Positions 32,771 to 41,620 are shown, counted from the first letter of the stretch. The stretch: DNA of 64,000 nucleotides from Nostoc linckia NIES-25 (GCF_002368035.1 NZ_AP018223.1:846449-910448); one strand, 5' to 3'. Notes: generated from the sequence alone by a model not told the origin. Translations and numbers: made by a program.

Positions 32771-33891
32771 AGTAGGTCAACCTAATTAAACGTAAAACGC
32801 TCAACTTGATAATATCCGTGGTTAGCTCGGTGATTTATACCATCAATAATAGCGATCGCTAATTCATATTCATCCTCAAAAACTTGACCAGCAAGCTCGT
32901 CACGCTTGAGATGCAACCATTCATCTTCAATCCGATTCATTTGGGGACTATAGGGAGGAAGAAAAAAGATGTACAAACCTTGTTGCTGCCAACGTTGGTG
33001 CTGCTGGCGAGCCAAAGAGCTTTTATGGACAGAGGCATTATCATGAACGATCACGGTGACTTGTCCAGTTTCAAGTAAGCGAGTAGCAGCAGTTTGAGCA
33101 AGACACTCCATCAGCTGGACATAGGTTGGGGTTTTGAGAGTTCCCACCATCAAAGCATAATCAAAACGAATTTTTGGTTCCCAAATACCGAAGATATTGA
33201 TACGCCTACCACGTCGTCTATTTTGTCGAATACGTTTTTGCTCACCCCTGCGTCCATAAGCGTAATCAGTGGGGCTAGTGCAGTAGCAACCAGATTCATC
33301 TAAGTACTTTAAACAAACTAACCCTAATTGTGACCAGAGCTTAAGTAATTCCCAATCAAGCCTTTTAGCTTGTAAATATTCTTTCTTGAGATTTAGAGCC
33401 GGACAGTAGCGGATACGTTTCCAATGCCACCCCTTTTTTTGAGTAGTCGCCGTATTTGTTCGGCACCTAACTCGATTTGTCGTTCCTCTAAAAGCTTTTG
33501 ACTTAGTTGGCGAGCACTGTATCGGCGATTTTGTTCCAAGCATTTTTCGACTACTTGCCAATCAACTTCATGCCAACTTCGTTTTTTTCCCCTTCCAGGT
33601 TTTTCCCACAAACCCCCTAAGCCTTGAAGTTCCCAGCGTCGAATTGTTTGTCTTACCGTCTGTTGTGCCCAATCTAGATACTCTGCAATCTGAGTTACAT
33701 TCCATCCATGAGCATTGAGACGTAATGCAGTCGCTCTTTCCTTGGTTCGACGTGCTACCCCATCAGCGCAACTTAGTTCTTTGAGTGTACGGTCTTCTTC
33801 GCTATTAAGTATTATTTTTAATACTTTTGGCATCGCTGCTTACTTAATTACTGGACTCTATTTATCTTACGTTTTTTTAGGTTGACCTACT
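32771..33891 (-). mobile_element. IS630-family insertion sequence, complete
   Basis: Terminal inverted repeats AGTAGGTCAACCTAATTAAA (left, from 32771) and the complement of ACGTTTTTTTAGGTTGACCT... (right, ending at 33891) agree at about the first 16 bases, and each end is flanked by TA, the target duplication typical of IS630/Tc1-like elements. About 1.12 kb with a two-phase transposase gene inside. It is inserted between the Uma2 gene and the MuiA-family gene and breaks no recognisable gene. Sharp ends and intact motifs suggest recent movement. Confidence 0.88.
32782..33833 (-). CDS. IS630-family transposase, made by -1 frameshifting
   Basis: Two overlapping frames. The first (33833 down to about 33434) encodes the helix-turn-helix DNA-binding part (KVLKIILNSEEDRTLKELS, WNVTQIAEYLDWAQQTVRQTIRRW). 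The second (to 32782) holds the DDE domain: DESGCY, VIVHDNASVHKSS and NRIEDEW. They join at a run of seven A on the coding strand (33434-33440 as T on the plus strand), where a -1 slip turns LLKKRGG into LLKKKGWHWKR, giving a product of about 350 residues, normal for IS630. Programmed -1 slippage on an A-tract is the usual solution in this family; a simple disabling mutation is the alternative. Confidence 0.85.
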
Positions 33892-33903
33892 TAGTAACAT
33901 TAT

Positions 33904-35529
33904 TTAAATATCCAACCCAACCACAGTTAACTCTGGTGGATGTTCAACATTAAACTGATAATATATCTCTTGCCGCTCTTGTGGTGCAAGAGTTAATTGC
34001 CATTCTAAAATACCCATTTCCCCAAGTTGAATTTGCGGATTAGTGCGAATCAAACGCACTTTAATTTGTTCGTTGCGGCTAACAGGTAATTGTTCAGTTA
34101 CTTTTAAATTTGCTTGTTTTTCTAGTAGATTAGTAATTATCAACCGATAACTATAAGTAATTCGGCGCTGGTTGCTAATTAGTCTTTTATCTACCAGACG
34201 TTCGATTAAATCGCGTTCAATTTTTAAACCTTCATCAATTCCTAAATTTAGTTTAAATTCTTGTCCTGGTGCAATATTCTCTAAACCAGTAGCACCAATA
34301 AAAACATTATTGCGGAAAATGTTCGCTTTGCCTGGTAACAAAGTTGCACCGTTGGAACTATTTTTCACATTCGCTTGCAGATACGCAAAACTTACCAAGC
34401 GCGGCATTGCCACATAATCAAAGTTACAAGGATAATCATCATTAAAAATTGTTGTTTTATGGGGTGCGCCATCACTAGGAATGTTACCGCCACCATTTAA
34501 TTTAAAGGTAACTACACTTCCTTCTTTTGATACTTCTGCTGCAACAATTTCTGCTGGGATGGGACTCTCCTGTGCAACTTCGTCTTCTTCTTGCCAATTT
34601 TCTCCACCAGCAGGAGCAGCAGCTTGAAGTGCGATCGCAGGTAAAGATGGACGAGCTAGTCTTCGTCTGGCAAATTGTTGACTAGGGCTATCAATATACC
34701 AAGGATCGAGTTTCGGCGGGAGCGTACCTAATCCCGGTTTTGCAGTAGAAAGGGTGAGACTTGCACCAATCCAATCTTCGCCGCTGCTTTGAGTAATTTC
34801 TGCCAGGTAACTCAAATGTACGATATCGCTGGTGGTGCTAAAGCGCAAGTCATATAACGGAGTCCAACTGGCGCGATTCACCAAGTATGATACTTCTAGT
34901 TCAAATTCGCCTTCACCAGCAACTTCAACTGCTACAACTAAGCTCAAACTTTCTTTAGGATGCGGTGTTTGAATTTTTTGCAGTGAGGCGTGGAGTGCTT
35001 GCAGTTGTTTGTCTAATTCCTGTTGTTGAACTTTGCATTCTCCAGATGCGATCGCATATTCACTATACTGACTTCCGAGAAAGTTAAGAAAGTCTAATGT
35101 TTCGCTCAGACTCAGATTTTTTCGCGACAAACTCTGGGAAAAAGGTTCTTCTGTTTTTTCACGTAACCCTTCGATAAAACTAGATTGCAATGCTAAAGCA
35201 TCGATTTGGGCTTGTAAATGGCGTTTTTCTGCTTCTAATTGCTGAATTTGCCTGGTCAAATGTGCTATACGTTCTGCCACAGGTTCGGTAGTGTAAATGC
35301 GATCGCTACTCACTCCCAACAACCGCACCCCCACCGTACCTGTACCGCTAACCCTCACAGACTCCGTTTCTAGAGTCACTGGTACTGGGGTAATTACTAA
35401 CTCCCGTTCAATTCCTGTTAAATAAACTACACCTCGCCGTGTAACCAATGCTCTATCAGCGTAGACTGTAACAGCTACAATCTCGCTTTCTACTGTTTTG
35501 CGCCAAGACTGTATTTCCGGGTTAACCAC
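33904..35529 (-). CDS. MuiA-family protein (DUF4140/DUF4139)
   Basis: 541-residue protein of the mucoidy-inhibitor A family. The N-terminal DUF4140 domain (VTVYADRALVTRRGVV) is followed by a coiled coil (about residues 88-125, LTRQIQQLEAEKRHLQAQ). The DUF4139 part has EVSYLVNRASWTPLYDLR and LSTAKPGLGTLPPKLDPW, and ends in a beta-rich half with LEWQLTLAPQERQEIYYQF. No signal peptide at this start. Molecular function is not established. It is directly downstream (3' side) of the IS right end, 10 bases from the target duplication, so the insertion could affect its 3' end only. Confidence 0.85.
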   Translation of the reverse strand: MVNPEIQSWRKTVESEIVAVTVYADRALVTRRGVVYLTGIERELVITPVPVTLETESVRVSGTGTVGVRLLGVSSDRIYTTEPVAERIAHLTRQIQQLEAEKRHLQAQIDALALQSSFIEGLREKTEEPFSQSLSRKNLSLSETLDFLNFLGSQYSEYAIASGECKVQQQELDKQLQALHASLQKIQTPHPKESLSLVVAVEVAGEGEFELEVSYLVNRASWTPLYDLRFSTTSDIVHLSYLAEITQSSGEDWIGASLTLSTAKPGLGTLPPKLDPWYIDSPSQQFARRRLARPSLPAIALQAAAPAGGENWQEEDEVAQESPIPAEIVAAEVSKEGSVVTFKLNGGGNIPSDGAPHKTTIFNDDYPCNFDYVAMPRLVSFAYLQANVKNSSNGATLLPGKANIFRNNVFIGATGLENIAPGQEFKLNLGIDEGLKIERDLIERLVDKRLISNQRRITYSYRLIITNLLEKQANLKVTEQLPVSRNEQIKVRLIRTNPQIQLGEMGILEWQLTLAPQERQEIYYQFNVEHPPELTVVGLDI

Positions 35530-35768
35530 TGCCAGTTTTCCCCCATTTTAATGGTTCTGCTGGTTAATTTTTAATGTTTCCTGGTCTAGCCGTCAACCCC
35601 TTTGAGGAATTCAAAATCAAAAATCTATAATGGGGCATTGGGTATGGGGCATTAGGATTAGCGGATGAGTCTTTGAACTCCGTTAATGAGTGTTTAATAC
35701 TTGTAAATGAGTTTTTGAATTCCACTTTTCTGTCCCAATGCCCAATGCACAATGCCCATGCCCAATAT
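35530..35768. repeat. Degenerate GGGGCATTGGG / GCCCAATGCCC repeats
   Basis: Short units ATGGGGCATTGGGTATGGGG and CCCAATGCCCAATGCACAAT face each other, giving a hairpin-rich gap between the MuiA-family gene and the LysR gene. No gene seen. Confidence 0.5.
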
Positions 35769-36710
35769 TTATGTATGAGCCGCTTCAACCGCACTATAGT
35801 TATAAGTAGCGTTTTGCTCTACGATGTTTTTTGCCGCAGCCAGTAGATAATCATAATAAGCACGAGCGACGATAGATAATTGTTTACCAGACGGGTAAAC
35901 CATGTACCAATTTCGATGGATTGGAAAGTGTTGGACATCTAAAATGCTGAACTGTGAAGCGTCCAATAGTAAGGTGTGACGAGATAAAACAGAAATTCCT
36001 AAACCACCAACTATTGCTTGTTTAATTGCTTCGTTACTTCCTAATTCCAGCTTAACTTTTACCTTCACCCCTTGTTCGTCAAATAAGCTTTGCACAGCAC
36101 GACGAGTTCCCGAACCTGGTTCCCGCATAATAAAAGGTTCTTCAGCTAGGCGATCTATCGGAATATTTTTTTCCTGGGATAAAGGATGATTAAGTGGTGC
36201 AAAGACTATTAAAGGGTTTTCTAAAAATGGTTGGCAAGTTATATCCATATTGTCTGGAATTTGGCTCATAATATATAAGTCATCCAGATTCTGAGACATC
36301 CGTTCCAAAATTTGCTCGTGATTTGTGACTTGTAACGAGATGTCAATACCTGGATAAAGTTCGCAGAACTTCCCTAACAAACGTGGTATAAAATATTTCG
36401 CTGTTGTAATCACTGCCAACTTGAGTTGTCCTTGTTTTAGCCCTTTTAAATCTGCCACCTTCATTTCAAACTGGGCTATATTATCAAAAATTTGCCGACA
36501 AGTAGCAAATAGTTCCCTTCCTGCCTCCGTCAAATACAACCGTTTTCCCACCTGCTCAAATAATGGCAATCCTACCGATTTTGTCAGTTGCTTAATCTGC
36601 ATGGAAACGGTCGGTTGAGTGAGAAATAATTCCTCAGCAGCACGAGTAAAGCTACTGTGCCGTGCCGCTGCCTCGAAGACTTTTAACTGGTGCAGCGTCG
36701 CTTGATTCAA
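35769..36710 (-). CDS. LysR-type regulator of carbon acquisition (NdhR/CcmR/RbcR-like)
   Basis: 313-residue LysR protein: the N-terminal winged helix (LHQLKVFEAAARHSSFTRAAEELFLTQPTVSMQIKQL) is followed by an effector-binding domain with the conserved LLGKFCELYPGI and VGGLGISVLSRHTL patterns. It is most like the RbcR/CmpR/CcmR group that senses photorespiratory and Calvin-cycle metabolites (2-phosphoglycolate, 2-oxoglutarate, RuBP). It lies at the 3' end of the carboxysome operon on the same strand, about 260 bases after ccmO, so it may control the ccm and ndhF4 promoters. Which of the three subtypes it is cannot be decided by eye. Confidence 0.85.
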   Translation of the reverse strand: MNQATLHQLKVFEAAARHSSFTRAAEELFLTQPTVSMQIKQLTKSVGLPLFEQVGKRLYLTEAGRELFATCRQIFDNIAQFEMKVADLKGLKQGQLKLAVITTAKYFIPRLLGKFCELYPGIDISLQVTNHEQILERMSQNLDDLYIMSQIPDNMDITCQPFLENPLIVFAPLNHPLSQEKNIPIDRLAEEPFIMREPGSGTRRAVQSLFDEQGVKVKVKLELGSNEAIKQAIVGGLGISVLSRHTLLLDASQFSILDVQHFPIHRNWYMVYPSGKQLSIVARAYYDYLLAAAKNIVEQNATYNYSAVEAAHT

Positions 36711-36968
36711 GGGTAGTTCTCCTGTAAATAGCGATTCATAGATATATATCTATTATTACTGAACAGCTGGCAATGATATAGCGATGACTATAGAAAGTCA
36801 TGAGTTTTAATATTATAGATAAAACTCTATTCTCGCTATTAGAAGAAAAATATTTCACTTATGGATTCAAGAAGCTATTATCAGAAAAATAAGAAAAGCG
36901 TAAGATGCCTTCTAGCTAACGATGAATGTTGAATTAATAAATGTGGAATTTTCACAATTTACAATTCA

Positions 36969-37763
36969 TCATTCATCATTCCATATTTCTTCTGCAACTT
37001 TTGTCGGCAGCTTCGTTAAATCTGGTAATCTTAACACTTCGATTTCGGCAACTTGCTCTTTCTCTTTAATATTCACTGGTAAGTTTAACGGTTGACTTTG
37101 TTCTATCCAGCAGCTTGCTAATGGCAAAGTTTGTTCCATTTCGTCTAGGGGTCGGGGAATCACCATCACTGCATTTAATTCCCCAATGCGTTCTGCCTCA
37201 TACATTCCTGCTTCCACTGCTACGGCTACATTGGCTACGGAACCACGAATAATCGCCGTACACAAACCGGCACCAATTTTTTCATAAGCTGCCAGATGGA
37301 CATCAGCAGCTTTGAGCATGGCATCACACGCGCCTACCATCGCGGGAAATCCTCGCGTTTCTACCAAACCAATCGCTTGATTGCTCAAACGGCTGTGAGC
37401 GCCTTCCTCCATTAATTTAGTGAAACGAGCTGTGATGGGAAGCACTATATCTAAGTTAGGATAGGGTCGCGGAATCACCAAGCTAGAAACTAACTGACCA
37501 AATTGTTCGGCGGTTTGTACGCCTGATTCCACAGCCAGACGCACATCAGCAATTCCACCCCGGACGATGGCGGTACAATGACCGCTACCAATCTTTTCAT
37601 AGCCAACGAGGTGGACTCCAGCAGATTTGAGCATCATATCCGCCGTCCCAACGATCGCCGGGAAGCTGAGGGTAGAAACTAAGCCCAAAGCGGTATCCTT
37701 GAGGTCGTCGAAATGACCCGATGAATGCATAGTACTCATAGACCGTTGATTAAATGTTTCCAT
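36969..37763 (-). CDS. ccmO: Carboxysome shell protein CcmO (tandem BMC)
   Basis: 264-residue shell protein with two bacterial-microcompartment domains in tandem: LGLVSTLSFPAIVGTADMML, then IGLVETRGFPAMVGACDAML with pore regions YEKIGSGHCTAIVRG and YEKIGAGLCTAIIRG. CcmO is essential for closing the beta-carboxysome shell, forming trimeric pseudohexamers. An extra C-terminal tail (about residues 222-264, SQPLNLPVNIKEKEQVAEIEVLRLPDL) follows. ATG at 37763 (METFNQRS) chosen over 37796. Last ccm gene of the operon here, about 60 bases after ccmN. Confidence 0.95.
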   Translation of the reverse strand: METFNQRSMSTMHSSGHFDDLKDTALGLVSTLSFPAIVGTADMMLKSAGVHLVGYEKIGSGHCTAIVRGGIADVRLAVESGVQTAEQFGQLVSSLVIPRPYPNLDIVLPITARFTKLMEEGAHSRLSNQAIGLVETRGFPAMVGACDAMLKAADVHLAAYEKIGAGLCTAIIRGSVANVAVAVEAGMYEAERIGELNAVMVIPRPLDEMEQTLPLASCWIEQSQPLNLPVNIKEKEQVAEIEVLRLPDLTKLPTKVAEEIWNDE

Positions 37764-37819
37764 GTGAATTTTCCAAGATACGGAAAAAGCTGACAACTTA
37801 CAATTAACACTTACTCGGA

Positions 37820-38563
37820 CTAATCGTCAGAGTTTGGGTCGCTCAAGGATTGTCTATGGGGAAACAAAGTGGTCAACAGTCTGTTTATGCTGCCTTGCCC
37901 ATAAATTTGAGTCCCGAAGCTATTGGGGGATTCTGTAGGTGGTTCGCTGGGTTCTTCTGGGACGGCTGGTTCTAAATTAGGTTCAGCCTCATTAACAGGC
38001 TGAGATACTGGAGGAGACTGGCTTTGTGGAGTGTTGGAAGATTTAAAGAAAGAAAGCGATCGCCCTTTTAACTCTACAAAAGCCGAAGCCGAGAAGTTAG
38101 TTGAGGAAATTACCTTTTCTTCACTTTCCCCTAAACCATTATTGTTTTCTTCGCTGCTTGTAGAAGCTGGGTTTTCTGGGGATGGATTGAGTTGGTTTGT
38201 TTGACTAATTTGCCGACTGGTGTCTCCCAAAATCGAACCAGGTGGAATCACTTGTCCGGGTTCAACCGAACAATTGAAAACTGTTGTCGCCGAACCAATG
38301 CAAGCATTTGCTCCAATTTTCCCCTTGCCAACCATCAAAAAACCGGCTCCCAGGTTTGCGCCTGCTTCTACCTCCAGGGTTCCTTCATGGACTTGGAGAA
38401 TCGATCCCATGCCAATACAGACCCCCGGGCCAATAACGATTTTGCTATTTGCAGCCGCTTGGAGTATTACCCCAGGTGCGAGTACCGCGCTTGGATGAAC
38501 AGTCACCTCACCACTAATGTAAGAATCAAAGTTATTGCTGAGGCGCAGTGGCGGCACAGACAT
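37820..38563 (-). CDS. ccmN: Carboxysome assembly protein CcmN
   Basis: 247-residue adaptor between the CcmM-RuBisCO core and the shell. The N-terminal part is a left-handed beta-helix with hexapeptide repeats (SAVLAPGVILQAAANSKIVIGPGVCIG, GANLGAGFLMVGKGKIGANACIG). A long Pro/Ser/Glu linker follows (about residues 140-220), then the C-terminal amphipathic encapsulation peptide QIYGQGSINRLLTTLFPHRQ that docks on the CcmK shell. The start at 38563 (MSVPPLRLSNN) is the family start; the longer frame comes from a repeat upstream. Confidence 0.95.
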   Translation of the reverse strand: MSVPPLRLSNNFDSYISGEVTVHPSAVLAPGVILQAAANSKIVIGPGVCIGMGSILQVHEGTLEVEAGANLGAGFLMVGKGKIGANACIGSATTVFNCSVEPGQVIPPGSILGDTSRQISQTNQLNPSPENPASTSSEENNNGLGESEEKVISSTNFSASAFVELKGRSLSFFKSSNTPQSQSPPVSQPVNEAEPNLEPAVPEEPSEPPTESPNSFGTQIYGQGSINRLLTTLFPHRQSLSDPNSDD

Positions 38564-38574
38564 GGAAATTTTAA

Positions 38575-38735
38575 CCTCACGTGGGGAGTGGGGAGTAGGC
38601 AAAGGGGCAAGCGAGCAAAGGGGCAAGCGAGCAAAGGGGCACAGGAGAAATTGCTGCAACCTTCTCCCCTATCTCCTCATCTTCCCTATTTCCCTATTTA
38701 CCCCAGTCCCCAGCCCCCAGTCCCTATTCCCTTAA
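38575..38735. repeat. Low-complexity repeat between ccmN and ccmM
   Basis: (GGGGCAAGCGAGCAAA)n direct units at about 38598-38640, followed by C/T-rich TCTCCTCATCTTCCCTATTTCC and CCAGTCCCCAGCCCCC units. Non-coding spacer of about 170 bases inside the ccm operon. Confidence 0.7.
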
Positions 38736-38736
38736 A

Positions 38737-40422
38737 CTACGGACGTTGAATTATCGTTTCTAATACTCGACGCTTGGCTTTGGGGTCAATGCCAATTAAG
38801 CGTACATATTCTCCCTGGTATTCGCCAAGAATTCCTTCTACAGTTGCGATCGCTTCTCTTTCTGAGGAGGCTTGAATTTGGCCTGTACTCGTCCAAGAAC
38901 CTGTACGGAAGCGTCTTTGGTCTACGTGTTCGACGCTAATTTTATATCCGCCAGCCAACAATTGTCTTAGCTGGTCTACTACTTCAGAATTTAAACGGGT
39001 ACTAGTAGCTGTTGTGGTTTTGGAAGACCCGCTACTGCTGCTAGAAAATGATGATGACGATTTCTGACTACCACTACCAGAGGAAGCTACTTGACCGTTG
39101 GGACGTTGAATGATACTTTCTAACACCCGCCGCTTGGCTTTGGTGTCAATGCCAATTAGACGCACATATTCGCCTTCATGGTTGTCGATACACTCTTCTA
39201 CGGCTGAAATCACTGCATTTGCCGAGGTTGCTTCAATTGGCTTACAGCTACTCCAAGAACCTGTGCGGAAGCGGCGCTCATCTACGTGTTCGGTGCCAAT
39301 TTTATAACCACCAGCCAATAGTTGCCGGATTTGATCTACAGTTTCATTGCTAATTTTGCCGCCGCCAGAGCCGTTACCATTACTATGGTGATTGCTGCTG
39401 TGATTGCTGCTGTAGCTGCCATTACTAGAACTAGCAGGAGCTTTAAAGGTGGTAGCTGGTTTGGCTTCACCATCGGGACGTTGAATGATGGTTTCTAATA
39501 CCCGGCGTCTACCTTTATCAATGCCGAATAAGCGCACGTATTCGCCGCTGTGGTCTCTCAGACAGCTTTCCAAAGAAGCGATCGCTTCACCTAAAGATCT
39601 CGGCTCGATTGGCTGGCAGCTAGTCCAAGAACCCGTGCGGAACCGTCTTTGGTCTACATGCTCCGTGCCAATTTTATATCCTTGCTGTAATAAATAGCGC
39701 AACTGCTCTATTGTTTGGGCACCCAAGCTATTACTCGCCACGTCATTACTCCTTTCCAACTCTAAAACAGTAATACCATTACCTGTATAAGATTTAGCAA
39801 TTTCATCCCGAATCGGCGCAATACATTTTATATCCTCAGCACAGAGATAACCAGCTCGTAGTGCCTGATTAATCCCAACCACATGATGAGCGAATTCCTT
39901 ATCCCGATCTTGCACGTCTGGCAAACGGTCAGCTTGCTGCTGGGTGGTAATTATTGCTCCTGAAGGTATATACTTTCCTGCGGGAATTTCTACGTCTTGA
40001 ATCAAAGCGTGCATCATCACGATGCAACCTGCACCTACTCTGGCATTAAACACTGTGGAGCGAAAGCCAATGAAGGAATTGTCTCCAACATAAGCTGGCC
40101 CATGAATTAGAGCCATGTGGGTAATGCAAGCATTTTTGCCTATCCACACCGAGTATTTGTCTTGGTCGTCGCCAACTACTCGACCTTGCTCTAACCCATG
40201 AATCACAACGCCATCTTGGATATTAGTGTTTTCGCCAAGATAAAAAGGTGTGCCTTCATCCGCTCTAATCGTAGTCCCCGGAGCAACGATTACATTTGCA
40301 CCTATACGTACATCTCCAATCAAATTGGAAAATTTATGTACAAAGGCAGTTTCATGGATGTCAGGTTCGGCTAAATTCCTTGACCACGGGGTTGGGGGTG
40401 CCGCCGTGCTGCGGACTACCAT
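38737..40422 (-). CDS. ccmM: Carboxysome scaffold CcmM (gamma-CA plus three SSU-like domains)
   Basis: 561-residue protein that condenses RuBisCO in the beta-carboxysome. Residues 1 to about 210 form the gamma-carbonic-anhydrase left-handed beta-helix (DIHETAFVHKFSNLIGDVRIGANVIVAPG, with the metal-site His region and HALIQDVEIPAGK). Three RuBisCO-small-subunit-like repeats follow (about 232-317, 356-441 and 474-559), each with GYKI(G/S)(T/V)EHVD(Q/E)RRFRTGSW and ending RRVLE(T/S)IIQRP, joined by Ser/Asn/Gly-rich linkers. Repeats 1 and 2 have paired cysteines, repeat 3 has none. GAGGAGGAATC before the ATG is a strong ribosome site; an internal start for the short form is at 39741. Confidence 0.97.
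   Translation of the reverse strand: MVVRSTAAPPTPWSRNLAEPDIHETAFVHKFSNLIGDVRIGANVIVAPGTTIRADEGTPFYLGENTNIQDGVVIHGLEQGRVVGDDQDKYSVWIGKNACITHMALIHGPAYVGDNSFIGFRSTVFNARVGAGCIVMMHALIQDVEIPAGKYIPSGAIITTQQQADRLPDVQDRDKEFAHHVVGINQALRAGYLCAEDIKCIAPIRDEIAKSYTGNGITVLELERSNDVASNSLGAQTIEQLRYLLQQGYKIGTEHVDQRRFRTGSWTSCQPIEPRSLGEAIASLESCLRDHSGEYVRLFGIDKGRRRVLETIIQRPDGEAKPATTFKAPASSSNGSYSSNHSSNHHSNGNGSGGGKISNETVDQIRQLLAGGYKIGTEHVDERRFRTGSWSSCKPIEATSANAVISAVEECIDNHEGEYVRLIGIDTKAKRRVLESIIQRPNGQVASSGSGSQKSSSSFSSSSSGSSKTTTATSTRLNSEVVDQLRQLLAGGYKISVEHVDQRRFRTGSWTSTGQIQASSEREAIATVEGILGEYQGEYVRLIGIDPKAKRRVLETIIQRP
39739..39755 (-). promoter_or_regulatory. Internal ribosome site and GTG start for short CcmM
   Basis: Coding-strand AAAGGAG, 7-base spacer, then in-frame GTG (codon 228), just at the start of the first small-subunit-like repeat (VASNSLGAQTIEQLRYL). 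Translation from here would give a 334-residue form with the three RuBisCO-binding repeats only, the analogue of the known CcmM35. Confidence 0.75.
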
Positions 40423-40436
40423 CGCGAGATTCCTCC

Positions 40437-40560
40437 TCTGCTGTCATTTGTCATTTGTCAGTTGTCATTTGTCAGTTGTCCTTTGTCCCTTGTCTTTTGT
40501 CAGTTGCCCTTTGTTATTCACTAATGACTAACGATCAATGACCAATGACCAATGACTAAT
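40437..40560. repeat. (GTCATTT/GTCAGTT)n and (AATGACC)n repeats
   Basis: Direct TGTCATT/TGTCAGT units are followed by AATGACC units of complementary character. 39 bases (40490-40528) are identical to 49441-49479. Lies between ccmL and ccmM. Confidence 0.8.
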
Positions 40561-40562
40561 GA

Positions 40563-40865
40563 CTATCTATATTGATCTTTTTTGCTGTAAATTAGGCGAT
40601 CTGCAACGTGAATAGTGTCTATAATCGCCACCACTGCTGCATCTAACGGACGCTTCTCATTGCCATCAATTTGACGAGCGGCACTGCCACGAGTGACAAG
40701 TACCCACTCATCTACTCCTGCTCCTACAGTATCTGCTGCTACTTCATACTGTGGCAAGATATTTCCGTCTTCATCCACCAATTGTAATAACAGTAGTTTT
40801 ACACCTCTAAGACTTGGGTCTTTTTGGGTGCTAACTACTGTGCCGCGAACTTTGGCAACTTGCAT
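40563..40865 (-). CDS. ccmL: Carboxysome vertex protein CcmL
   Basis: 100-residue BMC-P (EutN/CcmL) protein that forms the pentamers capping shell vertices. MQVAKVRGTVVSTQKDPSLRGVKLLL, VDEDGN, YEVAADTVGAGVDEWVLVTRGSAAR and DAAVVAIIDTIHV are all canonical. It starts 6 bases after the ccmK1 stop, so translation is probably coupled. Full length, no anomalies. Confidence 0.97.
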   Translation of the reverse strand: MQVAKVRGTVVSTQKDPSLRGVKLLLLQLVDEDGNILPQYEVAADTVGAGVDEWVLVTRGSAARQIDGNEKRPLDAAVVAIIDTIHVADRLIYSKKDQYR

Positions 40866-40871
40866 TACAAA

Positions 40872-41216
40872 TTACGGTCTTCTACCAAAAGGACGAATCG
40901 CATTGACATTTTCCCGGAATTGCTCTACGTCTTCTGTATAACGAATTGGCAGGACGTATTCTAAGTTTTCGTGAGGACGAGCAATGATATGGGTAGAAAG
41001 TACTTGTCCGCCGTTGACTCGCTTGACAGATTCAACTCCTGCGGCCACAGAAGCTTGAACTTCTGATACGTCTCCCCGCACAATTACTGTTACGCGACCA
41101 CTACCGATTTTTTCGTAACCCACTAGAGTTACGCGAGCTGCTTTCACCATCGCATCAGCAGCTTCCACTACTGCTGGAAAGCCCAGCGTTTCAACCATTC
41201 CTACTGCGATCGACAT
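40872..41216 (-). CDS. ccmK1: Carboxysome shell hexamer CcmK1
   Basis: 114-residue BMC-H protein making flat hexamers of the beta-carboxysome facets. MSIAVGMVETLGFPAVVEAADAMVKAARVTLVGYEKIGSGRVTVIVRGD holds the normal pore loop KIGSG. The C-terminal extension EQFRENVNAIRPFGRRP is the CcmK1 hallmark against shorter CcmK2. Second gene of the operon, about 95 bases after ccmK2 and 6 bases before ccmL. Confidence 0.95.
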   Translation of the reverse strand: MSIAVGMVETLGFPAVVEAADAMVKAARVTLVGYEKIGSGRVTVIVRGDVSEVQASVAAGVESVKRVNGGQVLSTHIIARPHENLEYVLPIRYTEDVEQFRENVNAIRPFGRRP

Positions 41217-41311
41217 TAGTTTTAATCCCTATTTAAAGTTTTAGCCCTGGACACACTTAGATATGCTCAAAAAAACGAGAAAAACGCTAATTACTTTGTG
41301 TTAAACACCTT

Positions 41312-41620
41312 TTAGGTACGGAACTGTTCCACAGCCTCTGTGTAACGTATCGGCAAGACATACTCTAGGTTTTCGTGAGGACGAGCGATAATATGTGTGG
41401 ATAAAACTTCACCACCATTAACTCTTCTCGCCGCTTCCACGCCAGCAGCCACGGAGGCTTGAACTTCCGATACATCTCCCCTAACTATCACGGTGACGCG
41501 AGCGCTACCAATTTTCTCGTATCCTACTAAAGTGACGCGGGCTGCTTTCACCATCGCATCCGCAGCTTCCACTACTGCTGGAAAGCCCTTCGTTTCAATC
41601 ATTCCAACTGCAATTGGCAT
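41312..41620 (-). CDS. ccmK2: Carboxysome shell hexamer CcmK2, with variant pore loop
   Basis: 102-residue BMC-H protein, first gene of the ccm operon, TAGGAG 8 bases before the ATG. MPIAVGMIET and ending EAVEQFRT fit CcmK2. Against the companion CcmK1 it reads KIGSAR instead of KIGSGR at the pore loop (residue 40, Gly to Ala) and ETKGFP instead of ETLGFP near residue 11. CcmK2 is the main facet shell protein and the docking partner of the CcmN peptide. Whether the variant affects pore shape is not known. Confidence 0.95.
   Translation of the reverse strand: MPIAVGMIETKGFPAVVEAADAMVKAARVTLVGYEKIGSARVTVIVRGDVSEVQASVAAGVEAARRVNGGEVLSTHIIARPHENLEYVLPIRYTEAVEQFRT

Noticed and set aside
38192..38749. 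Plus-strand open frames opposite ccmN and its upstream spacer
   Set aside because: They are antisense shadows of ccmN and a low-complexity repeat.
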